A stretch of DNA of 6,220 nt from Thermoanaerobaculia bacterium (GTDB taxonomy: Bacteria; Acidobacteriota; Thermoanaerobaculia; UBA5066). Shown in pieces: positions 1-5,110 of this stretch. Below the pieces are notes generated by a model. It did not search any database, had not been told where the DNA came from, and saw only the letters and a program-made list of their open reading frames with translations. The position numbers were made by a program, and so were the translations under genes. Position 1 is the first letter of the stretch. Every line of letters starts with the position of its first letter. The stretch covers positions 1 through 6,220 of the forward strand of contig JAGOBQ010000261.1 of assembly GCA_017999215.1 (NCBI GenBank), in the 5' to 3' direction.

Positions 1-19
1 AGATGTGTATAAGAGGCGG
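1..19 (+). other. Tn5 mosaic-end (tagmentation adapter) remnant
   Basis: Bases 1-15 are identical to the first 15 bases of the 19-bp Tn5 mosaic end used in transposase-based library preparation (AGATGTGTATAAGAGACAG). Bases 16-19 read GCGG instead of ACAG, so 17 of 19 positions agree. The stretch is AT-rich and unlike everything that follows. It sits exactly at the contig end, as untrimmed adapter would. It should be treated as artefact, and any reading frame using the ATG at 3-5 is not biological. Confidence 0.93.
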
Positions 20-479
20 CGGCCGTGGCGAGCGCCCTCCCGAGGCCGTCGACGTCGACTCGCGGCGGGGCGGGGTCGTCGCCACCGAGCACCGGCGGGG
101 AGGGCGGGAGCGGGGTGCGGAGACGGTCGGCCGCGTCGGCGAGGACCGGCTCGGCGGCGCGCATCGAGTCGGCGAGGCGCTCCGCGGGGCCGAGCAGCGT
201 GGCGGCCAGGTTCTCGAAGGCCGAGACCCGGCCGAAGGGGACGGGCTCCGGCGGTGCCGCGAGGGGAGCAACCGCGGATCGCGGAGGAGCGGAGGACGCG
301 GCGGGCGGGGGTTCCGGCAGCGCCGGCGAAGGAGACGCCGGAAAAGCGGAGGCCTCCGGGCGGGCGGCGAGCCGGTCCTCGAGGCGGCGGCACCGCCCCC
401 GTTCCGTCTTCAGGGCGCTCCAGGCGGACGCGAGCGCGACGACCGCGACGGCGAGGAGGAGGGCGAGAAGGAGCTCCAT
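16..479 (-). CDS. membrane-anchored hypothetical protein, N-terminal part (3' end cut off by contig edge)
   Basis: Reading the minus strand from an ATG at 479-477, the frame stays open for about 155 codons until it meets the adapter at the left edge, so the C-terminus is missing. Residues 1-20 (MELLLALLLAVAVVALASAW) form a hydrophobic helix with no clear cleavage site, which suggests a signal anchor or single TM segment. A short basic stretch (KTERGRCRRLEDR) follows, then a long Ala/Pro-rich linker (about residues 40-80), then a probable helical stretch (about 85-125, containing FGRVSAFENLAATLLGPAER). This resembles proteins that hold a coiled-coil or extracytoplasmic domain on a membrane tether. 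I recognise no family. No Shine-Dalgarno precedes the ATG. A possible -10 box lies just upstream, so a near-leaderless message is possible. GC-ending codon usage throughout the frame supports it as coding. It is transcribed divergently from the rRNA methyltransferase. Confidence 0.72.
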
Positions 480-489
480 CCGGAGGGAA

Positions 490-495
490 AGCGTA
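490..495 (-). promoter_or_regulatory. candidate -10 box (TACGCT) for the leftward gene
   Basis: On the minus strand TACGCT ends 10 bases before the ATG at 479. A transcript starting about 7 bases after it would have a leader of only a few bases, consistent with the absence of a ribosome binding site. No convincing -35 element is visible. The assignment rests on position and a loose match to TATAAT. Confidence 0.22.
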
Positions 496-516
496 CACCG
501 GCCCGGCGCTCCCGCC

Positions 517-522
517 TAAACT
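517..522 (+). promoter_or_regulatory. candidate -10 box (TAAACT) for the rRNA methyltransferase unit
   Basis: TAAACT stands out as AT-rich in a GC-rich divergent gap and is one base from the TAGACT boxes at 2849 and 4131. It lies 11 bases before the TTG start at 534, so transcription would begin almost at the start codon. A TACACC at 494-499 sits 17 bases upstream but is a poor -35 match. Confidence 0.35.
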
Positions 523-533
523 CCGGGTCCGGT

Positions 534-1703
534 TTGACGACGACCCTTCTCCTCCGCGCGGGCCGCGACGACGCCGCCCGCCGCCGGCACCCGTGGGTCT
601 TCTCGCGGGCGATCGCGGGAGCCCCGCCCGGGGGCGAGGTCGAGGTGCGCTCGGCGTCCCGGCAGCTGCTCGGCCGCGGGTTCGCGTCCCCCCGTTCCTC
701 CATCGCCGCCCGGCTCTGGCGGTGCGGAGAGGGGCCGCTCGACGCGGCGTACGTGCGCGGCCTCGTGGTCGACGCCGCCCGCCTGCGGGAGCGCTTCGTG
801 CCGGCCGGGACCGACGGCTACCGCGTCGTCCACGCCGAGGGGGACGGCCTCCCGGGCCTCGTCGTCGACCGATACGCGGACGTCCTCGTCGTCCAGGCGA
901 CGACGGAGGGAACGGACTCGGCGCGACACCTCTGGCTCCCTCCGCTCCGCGAGCTCTTTCCGAAGGCTTCGATCCTCCAGCGGAACGACCTCGCGAGCCG
1001 TCACGGCGAGGGGCTCCCGCTTGAGGACGAGATCCTTGCCGGAGAGAGGCCGCCCGGGAGCGTCCCGTTCCGCGAGCACGGCCTCTCCTTCCGCGCCGAC
1101 CTCGCGGGCGGGCAGAAGACCGGCTTCTTCCTCGACCAGCGGGAGAACCGACACCTCCTCCGGGGCCTGGCGGGCGGAAGACGCGTCCTCAACCTCTTCT
1201 CCTATTCGGGGGCGTTCGGCGTGTCGGCGCTCGCCGGAGGAGCCTCGCGCGTGACCCACGTCGACGTCTCGGAGCCGGCGCTCGCGCTCGCGAGGGAGAA
1301 CCACGACGCGAACGGCCAGGAGCCCGGCCGGGTCGAGACGGTCGCGGCGGACGTCTTCGAGGACCTCCGCCTCCGCGTCGGGCGCGGCGAGACGTGGGAC
1401 GTCGTCGTGACCGACCCGCCCGCCTTCGCGAAGAAGACGGCGGACGTCGACCGGGCCTGCCGGGGCTACAAGGACGTGAACCGCCTCGCCCTGAAGCTCC
1501 TCGCCCCCGGGGGCCTCCTCCTCGCCTGCTCCTGCTCGGGGCCCGTCTCCGCCGACCTCTTCCAAAAGGTCCTCTTCGCGGCGTCGCTCGACGCCGGCGT
1601 TCCCGCGAGGATCCTGGAGCGGCGCGGCGCCGGTCCGGACCACCCGGTCTCGATCGACTGCCCGGAGACCGAGTACCTGAAGGCGTTCCTCCTCTCCCGA
1701 TGA
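534..1703 (+). CDS. rlmI: class I SAM-dependent rRNA methyltransferase, RlmI type (23S rRNA m5C)
   Basis: This 389-residue protein closely fits the RlmI family (E. coli RlmI is 396 aa), which uses S-adenosylmethionine to make 5-methylcytosine at 23S rRNA position 1962. An N-terminal PUA-like RNA-binding domain (about residues 1-75) contains HPWVFSRAI at 19-27. A linker domain containing GLVVDRY (108-114) and GQKTGFFLDQREN (193-205) follows. The Rossmann methyltransferase domain has motif I VLNLFSYSGAFG (218-229), an acidic strand end HVDVSE (242-247), DPPAFAK (294-300), the cysteine motif CSCSG (332-336) and the closing ETEYLKAF (378-385). The start is TTG at 534, seven codons before the family's usual 'LRAGRD...RRHPW' beginning; no ATG or GTG fits between there and the HPW motif. 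No Shine-Dalgarno is visible; a leaderless or short-leader message is inferred. The stop overlaps the next gene's ATG, so the two are probably cotranscribed. The related RlmK/RlmO specificities cannot be excluded from sequence alone. Confidence 0.92.
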   Translation: MTTTLLLRAGRDDAARRRHPWVFSRAIAGAPPGGEVEVRSASRQLLGRGFASPRSSIAARLWRCGEGPLDAAYVRGLVVDAARLRERFVPAGTDGYRVVHAEGDGLPGLVVDRYADVLVVQATTEGTDSARHLWLPPLRELFPKASILQRNDLASRHGEGLPLEDEILAGERPPGSVPFREHGLSFRADLAGGQKTGFFLDQRENRHLLRGLAGGRRVLNLFSYSGAFGVSALAGGASRVTHVDVSEPALALARENHDANGQEPGRVETVAADVFEDLRLRVGRGETWDVVVTDPPAFAKKTADVDRACRGYKDVNRLALKLLAPGGLLLACSCSGPVSADLFQKVLFAASLDAGVPARILERRGAGPDHPVSIDCPETEYLKAFLLSR

Positions 1704-2851
1704 GCGGGCCCGCCGCGGGCGTCGTCCTCCTCGGTCCCGTCCCGCCCTGGCGGAGCGGGATCGCCGACCAGACGGTGAGGCTCGCGCGCGCGATGTCGCG
1801 GCTCGGCGCGCCCCCCCTCGTGATCACGTTCTCTCGAATGTACCCGCGGGCGCTCTATCCCGGCGCGGCGGACCGCGGGGAGGGGGCGTTCCCCGAGGAC
1901 GTCGAGGTCGTCCCGCTCCTCGACGGCTTCGACCCGCTCTCGTTTCGCCGCGCGGCCTCTCTCGCGGCCGCGAGCGGAGCCCGGCTCGCGGCGGCGGCGT
2001 TCTGGACCTCGGTCTTCGCGCCGCACCTCGCTCTCTTCCTCTCCTCGCACCGCGCCGAAGCGCCCGACGCGACCCGCCTCCTCCTCTGCCACAACCTCGC
2101 GGACCACGAAGCAGGGCCTCTCCGGCGCGCCCTCGCGCGCTCCGCTCTCCGGCGGGCGGACGTCCTGGCCGTCCAGAACGCGGGAGACCTCGCGACGGCG
2201 CGGCGGGAGGTGCCCGAGGCGCAGGCCGTCCTCGTGCCGCACCCCGCGGAGCCCGTCCCGCGCGTCCCTCGGGCCGAGGCGCGGCGGCTCCTCGGCCTCC
2301 CGGCGGAGTCCCCGCTCTTCCTCTTCAGCGGCCTCCTCCGCCTCTACAAGGGCTGGGACGTCCTCCTGGAGGCGTTCACCGCCGTACGACGGGAGCTCCC
2401 CGACGCGCTCCTCGTCCTCGCGGGGGAGCCGTGGGGAGAGGCGAAGACTCTCGCCGAGCGCCCCGCGCCCGGCGGCGTCCTCCTGCGCCTCCGCTTCCTC
2501 CCGCCGGACGAGCGCGGGCTCCTCTTCGACGCGTGCGACGCGGTCGTCTGCCCCTACCGGCACGCCACCGGCTCCGGGATCGCCGCCGACGCGCTGGCGC
2601 ACGGCCGGCCGGTGATCGGCTCGGACGTCCCCGGCCTCTCGGTCGTCGTCCGGGACGGGACCTCGGGGCTGCTCGTCCCTCCCGGCGACCCGGGCCTCCT
2701 CGCCGGGGCGATGCTCCGCTTCGTCCGCGAGGGCCTCGGGCCGCGCCTTTCGTCCGGCGCGGAAGAGGTCGGCGCGCTCTTCTCGCCCGAGGGGCACGCC
2801 CGGACGATCCTCGCGCTGGGCGGGATCGGGCCCGGACCGGCCGGTTGCTAG
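1700..2851 (+). CDS. GT4-fold (GT-B) glycosyltransferase
   Basis: This 383-residue protein is a probable retaining glycosyltransferase that moves a sugar from a nucleotide-sugar donor to an unidentified acceptor in the cytoplasm or at the inner membrane face. The N-terminal Rossmann half begins with a strand and glycine loop, VVLLGPVPPWRSGIADQT (8-25), typical of family 4 enzymes. The C-terminal half has SGLLRLYKGWDVLLEAF (210-226), the KG motif of the donor site, then VVCPYRHATGSGIAADAL (282-299) and HGRPVIGSDVPG (301-312). RDGTSGLLVPPGD (318-330) closes the site. The usual E-x7-E pair is not intact: the first Glu position reads Ala/Thr and the second appears as Asp297, a pattern I believe also occurs in a 'PYR-x-(S/T)-SG' subset of GT4. 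The ATG overlaps the methyltransferase stop (ATGA) and lacks its own Shine-Dalgarno, so translational coupling is likely. No TM segment or signal peptide is seen. The TAG stop is also the start of a candidate -10 box for the next gene. Confidence 0.87.
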   Translation: MSGPAAGVVLLGPVPPWRSGIADQTVRLARAMSRLGAPPLVITFSRMYPRALYPGAADRGEGAFPEDVEVVPLLDGFDPLSFRRAASLAAASGARLAAAAFWTSVFAPHLALFLSSHRAEAPDATRLLLCHNLADHEAGPLRRALARSALRRADVLAVQNAGDLATARREVPEAQAVLVPHPAEPVPRVPRAEARRLLGLPAESPLFLFSGLLRLYKGWDVLLEAFTAVRRELPDALLVLAGEPWGEAKTLAERPAPGGVLLRLRFLPPDERGLLFDACDAVVCPYRHATGSGIAADALAHGRPVIGSDVPGLSVVVRDGTSGLLVPPGDPGLLAGAMLRFVREGLGPRLSSGAEEVGALFSPEGHARTILALGGIGPGPAGC

Positions 2852-2859
2852 ACTCGGCG
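2849..2859 (+). promoter_or_regulatory. candidate -10 promoter element, repeated TAGACTCGGCG motif (copy 1)
   Basis: TAGACTCGGCG occurs here and again at 4131-4141, each time just ahead of a plus-strand gene and each preceded by CCGGCCGG. TAGACT matches the form of -10 boxes in many high-GC bacteria. Transcription would start near 2861 and give a leader of about 35 bases containing the GAGGA ribosome site at 2884. The first three bases are the stop codon of the glycosyltransferase gene. No clear -35 element is present. Confidence 0.45.
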
Positions 2860-2883
2860 CGATCCCGCGCGCACCGCGCGGAC

Positions 2884-2888
2884 GAGGA
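2884..2888 (+). promoter_or_regulatory. ribosome binding site for the RG-rich protein gene
   Basis: GAGGA lies nine bases before the ATG at 2898, a normal Shine-Dalgarno spacing, and supports that start over a second in-frame ATG at codon 6. Confidence 0.6.
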
Positions 2889-2897
2889 CCACCGCGA

Positions 2898-3911
2898 ATG
2901 GCGATTACGAAAATGTTCCGGGACCGGGTCGTCTCCATGGAGCAGACCTGGGACCTCGGAGAGAAGTACCTCGGACTCCTCTCGGAGCTCGTCCACGAGG
3001 CCCTGCCCCGTTTCCGGACCGTCGGCAACGACTTCGACCACGACCGCGACTTCTACTTCCTCCTCGAGCAGGCCTCGGAGCCGGAGGAGGAGAAGAAGGT
3101 CTGCTTCACCCGGATGCTCCTCGCGGACCGCGACTGCATCCCCCTGATCGCGGACGAGCCGCACGCCCCGGTTCGCGAGCGGATCGTGGCGGCGATCCGG
3201 GCGCAGGCCGAGAACCCCGAGATCGTCGTCGCGTACCGCGCCATCCTCTCGGAGGAGGAGAAGGCGGAGGCCGACGAGATCGACGCCGCGTGGCGGATCG
3301 AGGAGGCGGCGCGGGAAGCCGCGCGCAAGGCCGAGGAGGAACGCCGCCGCGAGGAGAAGAAGCGGCAGCGGGAGGCCGAGGACGCCCGGCGCCGGGCGCA
3401 GCGCGAGAAGCAGCGAGGCCGGGGCGGCGAGGCCGCCGGGGCCGCGCCGTCGCGAGGCGGCGAGGCCGGCGAAGGGCGCTCTAGGAAGCGCCGCCGCGGC
3501 CGGGGCGGCAGCGGCAGGGCGGACGGCTCGCCGCAGGCGGAAGGGACGGCCGCGCCCGGCGGAACGGCCGCCCCGGGCGCTCCTCGTCCGTCCGGCGAGC
3601 GGCCGGGCGGGGAACGGCGCGGGGATCGCCCGCGCGGCGAAAGGCCCCGCGGAGATCGTCCGCGCGGCGACCGTCCGCGGCCCCAGAAGGGCGCCGGAGC
3701 GCCGGCCCGGGCGCAGGAGGCGCAGGCACCCGGATCGGCCCCGCAGGTCCCTCAGGCTCCCCGGCCGGCCGCGGCGGGCGGAGCGCCCGACGGAAGCGCC
3801 CCGCGCGAAGGGGGCGGGAACCGGAGGAGGCGCCGGCGCGGACGCGGCGGCAGCCGGCCGCAGGGAGGCGGGCCGAACGGCGGCGCGCCCCAGGGAGGCG
3901 GCGGAGAGTAG
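2898..3911 (+). CDS. hypothetical protein with folded N-terminus, charged helix and Arg/Gly/Pro-rich disordered tail
   Basis: I do not recognise the family. The 337-residue product falls into three parts. Residues 1-120 look folded and mostly helical, with aromatic and acidic positions (EQTWDLGEKYLGLL at 15-28, NDFDHDRDFYFLLEQ at 44-58) and single cysteines at 69 and 80. Residues 120-175 are a strongly charged Glu/Arg/Ala helix, likely a single helix or coiled coil. Residues 175-337 are low complexity: RG patches (KRRRGRGGSGR around 197-207), a degenerate G-(E/D)-R-P-x tandem repeat at 233-261, a Pro/Ala/Gln section, and a final cluster RRRRRRGRGGSRPQGGG (309-325). Such RG/RGG tails commonly bind RNA or drive condensation in other proteins, so a nucleic-acid-linked role is an inference. 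The protein is cytoplasmic by appearance, with no TM or signal. It has its own candidate promoter and ribosome site, and a hairpin 15 bases after the stop, so it may be a single-gene unit. The start has GAGGA at proper spacing. Confidence 0.8.
   Translation: MAITKMFRDRVVSMEQTWDLGEKYLGLLSELVHEALPRFRTVGNDFDHDRDFYFLLEQASEPEEEKKVCFTRMLLADRDCIPLIADEPHAPVRERIVAAIRAQAENPEIVVAYRAILSEEEKAEADEIDAAWRIEEAAREAARKAEEERRREEKKRQREAEDARRRAQREKQRGRGGEAAGAAPSRGGEAGEGRSRKRRRGRGGSGRADGSPQAEGTAAPGGTAAPGAPRPSGERPGGERRGDRPRGERPRGDRPRGDRPRPQKGAGAPARAQEAQAPGSAPQVPQAPRPAAAGGAPDGSAPREGGGNRRRRRRGRGGSRPQGGGPNGGAPQGGGGE
3594..3680 (+). repeat. degenerate G-(E/D)-R-P tandem repeat inside the RG-rich tail
   Basis: The encoded residues 233-261 run as repeated 5-residue units such as GERPG, GERRG, GDRPR, GERPR, GDRPR, GDRPR. 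The underlying DNA is a loose 15-base repeat that may vary in copy number by slippage between strains. This is inferred; only one copy of the locus is visible. Confidence 0.7.
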
Positions 3912-3925
3912 GGGCCGCTGGACAG

Positions 3926-3949
3926 CGCTCGTCCCGGGAGGGACGAGCG
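3926..3949 (+). terminator. GC-rich hairpin, probable terminator of the RG-rich protein gene
   Basis: CGCTCGTCCC (3926-3935) and GGGACGAGCG (3940-3949) are perfect reverse complements around a GGGA loop, 15 bases after the stop codon at 3911. There is no T-tract after it, so it is either a U-less terminator, as often seen in high-GC genomes, or a 3'-end stabilising stem. Confidence 0.6.
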
Positions 3950-4090
3950 GTCGGGACGGTGGAACTGGTAGAGGTCGATGACGTCCGTCCCGAGGCGCCG
4001 CAGGCTCCCCTCGCCCTGCTTCGAGATCGCCTTCCGAGAGAGGCCCTGCTCGTTCGGGCCGGGACCCGGCGAGACCAGGCGTTCGTCGCG
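3947..4090 (-). pseudogene. aldo/keto reductase internal fragment (relic)
   Basis: Read on the minus strand, about 48 uninterrupted codons give a segment highly characteristic of the aldo/keto reductase family. It starts RDERLVSPGPGPNEQGLSRK and continues through SLRRLGTDVIDLYQFHRPD. In intact enzymes this region links the catalytic-Lys strand to the strand bearing the catalytic His; here the His of DLYQFH is kept. The expected 'TK' lysine motif just before is absent and looks deleted between RDE and RLVSP. Nothing before or after resembles the rest of a ~300-residue TIM barrel: upstream is the promoter region of the next gene and downstream is the terminator hairpin. The fragment therefore cannot be a working NAD(P)H-dependent oxidoreductase. 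It is best read as the leftover of a decayed or deleted gene. Codon composition matches the surroundings, so it need not be foreign. Confidence 0.8.
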
Positions 4091-4130
4091 AGGAGGGCCT
4101 GCCTCCGGCGCCCGGCGAGCGCCCGGCCGG

Positions 4131-4141
4131 TAGACTCGGCG
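4131..4141 (+). promoter_or_regulatory. candidate -10 promoter element, repeated TAGACTCGGCG motif (copy 2)
   Basis: This is the second copy of the 11-base motif also present at 2849-2859, again directly preceded by CCGGCCGG. A start of transcription near 4143 would leave a leader of about 60 bases before the GTG at 4207, and would exclude the in-frame GTG at 4141 as the start codon. No -35 match is seen 17 bases upstream. Confidence 0.45.
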
Positions 4142-4196
4142 TGACTCTCGCATCGTCGTTCGACGGGGCAGCGGGCCGTCGCCGCGCCGCCTCGCG

Positions 4197-4202
4197 AGGA
4201 GG
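4197..4202 (+). promoter_or_regulatory. ribosome binding site (AGGAGG) for the GIDE-like membrane protein
   Basis: A full AGGAGG ends four bases before the GTG at 4207. It is the best ribosome site in the window and decides the start over GTG 4141 and ATG 4228. It partly overlaps a short palindrome, CCTCGCGAGG (4190-4199). Confidence 0.65.
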
Positions 4203-4206
4203 GATC

Positions 4207-5109
4207 GTGATCAAGAAGGGCTGCGCGATGGCCGCCGTCGTCGTCCTCGGGGTCTTCGGGGCGTACCTCTACCTCCTCTGGGGGAAGGTCGAGGCGGTCC
4301 CCGCGATCATCCTCGCGGGGTTCGGCGCGCTCGGCCTCCTCATGGTCGTCGGGCAGCTGAAGGCGGTCCTCTTCGGCTCCGGAGACGTCGGGGCGCTGAA
4401 GCGGGCGGAGCAGGGGCTCCCGCTCGAGGACGGGAAGGAGGAGGCGGTCTGGGGCCGGATCGAGCCGCTCGGTGCCGCGCTGGCCGCTCCGTTCAGCGGA
4501 CGGCCGTGCGTCGCCTACGAGTACGACGCGAAGAAGGCCTCGGCGCCCGACGACGAGAACGCCACCGCGTCGACGCTCGCCGGCTTCGCGCTGGCCCCGT
4601 CCGTCATCCGCTCGAGCCGCGGCGACGCGAGGCTCCTCGGCTTCAGCCTCCTGACCGAGTTCCCGGAGACGGTCGTCGACGACCCCGAGGCGGTTCACCG
4701 CGCCGTACGCCACGCCGCCTCCTCGCAGCCCGAGGAGATGGGTCTCGCGAAGCTCGGCGCGATGATCTCGGCGATGGACGACGCGATGGCCGACGACGAC
4801 GGGTCGGTCCGGAAGGACATGAAGGCGAAGGACGCGAGCGTCGCCGACCTCGAGGCGTGCGTCCTGACGGAGAAGGTCGTCGCGCCGGGCGACACGGTGA
4901 CCGCGATCGGGATCTGGGACGCCTCGCGGGGCGGGCTCGTGCCGAGTCACCGGGGGAAGTCCGCCGTCGTCCGCCTCCTCCCGGGGGGCGGGGCCGCGAT
5001 GGTCGCGCACGGGCAGAAGCGGCCCTGGGGGCTGCTAATCTTCTCGCTCCTCTGGGCCGCCTTCGCGCACGTCTTCATCTGGCTGGCGTGGAGGGGCGGG
5101 TTCGACTGA
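4207..5109 (+). CDS. three-TM membrane protein, GIDE-type domain family (probable)
   Basis: The 300-residue product has two closely spaced TM helices at the N-terminus (about 7-25 and 31-50), a soluble central region, and one TM helix near the C-terminus (about 274-294). The central region has the spacing of the GIDE-type family, the domain shared with the eukaryotic mitochondrial ligase MULAN/MAPL and found in bacteria without a RING finger. Signs are EEAVWGRIEPLGAALAAPFSGRPCVAYEY (78-106), split as a Gly strand and an AP-SG-PCVAY motif; a middle part RGDARLLGF (138-146); and TEKVVAPGDTVTAIGIW (221-237) followed by RGGLVP (241-246). Biochemical function is unknown in bacteria. An acidic and Met-rich insert (about 178-206, AMISAMDDAMADDDG) looks like a surface loop. 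No RING or other catalytic domain is present. GTG at 4207 is chosen for its AGGAGG and for the resulting MIKKG basic N-terminus before TM1. One base separates its stop from the downstream glycosylase start, so the two are likely cotranscribed. The family call is from memory of motifs and is moderate. Confidence 0.75.
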   Translation: MIKKGCAMAAVVVLGVFGAYLYLLWGKVEAVPAIILAGFGALGLLMVVGQLKAVLFGSGDVGALKRAEQGLPLEDGKEEAVWGRIEPLGAALAAPFSGRPCVAYEYDAKKASAPDDENATASTLAGFALAPSVIRSSRGDARLLGFSLLTEFPETVVDDPEAVHRAVRHAASSQPEEMGLAKLGAMISAMDDAMADDDGSVRKDMKAKDASVADLEACVLTEKVVAPGDTVTAIGIWDASRGGLVPSHRGKSAVVRLLPGGGAAMVAHGQKRPWGLLIFSLLWAAFAHVFIWLAWRGGFD

Positions 5110-5110
5110 G

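Noticed and set aside
3..533. N-terminal extension of the rRNA methyltransferase frame back to an ATG at position 3
   Set aside because: The ATG lies in the adapter, the extra 177 residues are Arg/Gly-rich noise antisense to a better leftward gene, and RlmI proteins begin near the TTG at 534.
516..1643. Long minus-strand open frame opposite the methyltransferase
   Set aside because: Charged low-complexity product caused by the GC-rich codon pattern of the real gene; no family resemblance.
1466..3028. Long minus-strand open frame opposite the glycosyltransferase gene
   Set aside because: It is antisense to three recognised or well-supported plus-strand genes and encodes only Arg/Glu-rich sequence with no motif.
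3594..3680. Possible CRISPR-like or direct-repeat array
   Set aside because: The repetition is in coding sequence, degenerate, in register with codons and without spacers; it is a protein repeat.
3959..4144. Small plus-strand frame of 61 codons in the gap
   Set aside because: It is the complement of the aldo/keto reductase relic and has no ribosome site or recognisable product.
3752..4153. 133-codon minus-strand frame as an intact gene containing the aldo/keto reductase motif
   Set aside because: Only the middle part matches the family; both ends are unrelated filler and one end overlaps the RG-rich gene in antisense, so a relic is the better reading.
4141..4206. GTG at 4141 as start of the membrane protein
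   Set aside because: It falls within the repeated promoter motif, has no ribosome site, and the GTG at 4207 has AGGAGG and gives a proper basic N-terminus before TM1.
2376..4214. 612-codon minus-strand open frame across the RG-rich gene
   Set aside because: The product is Arg/Ala/Pro low complexity, a mirror of the repetitive GC-rich tail; the plus-strand gene has a ribosome site, start and terminator.
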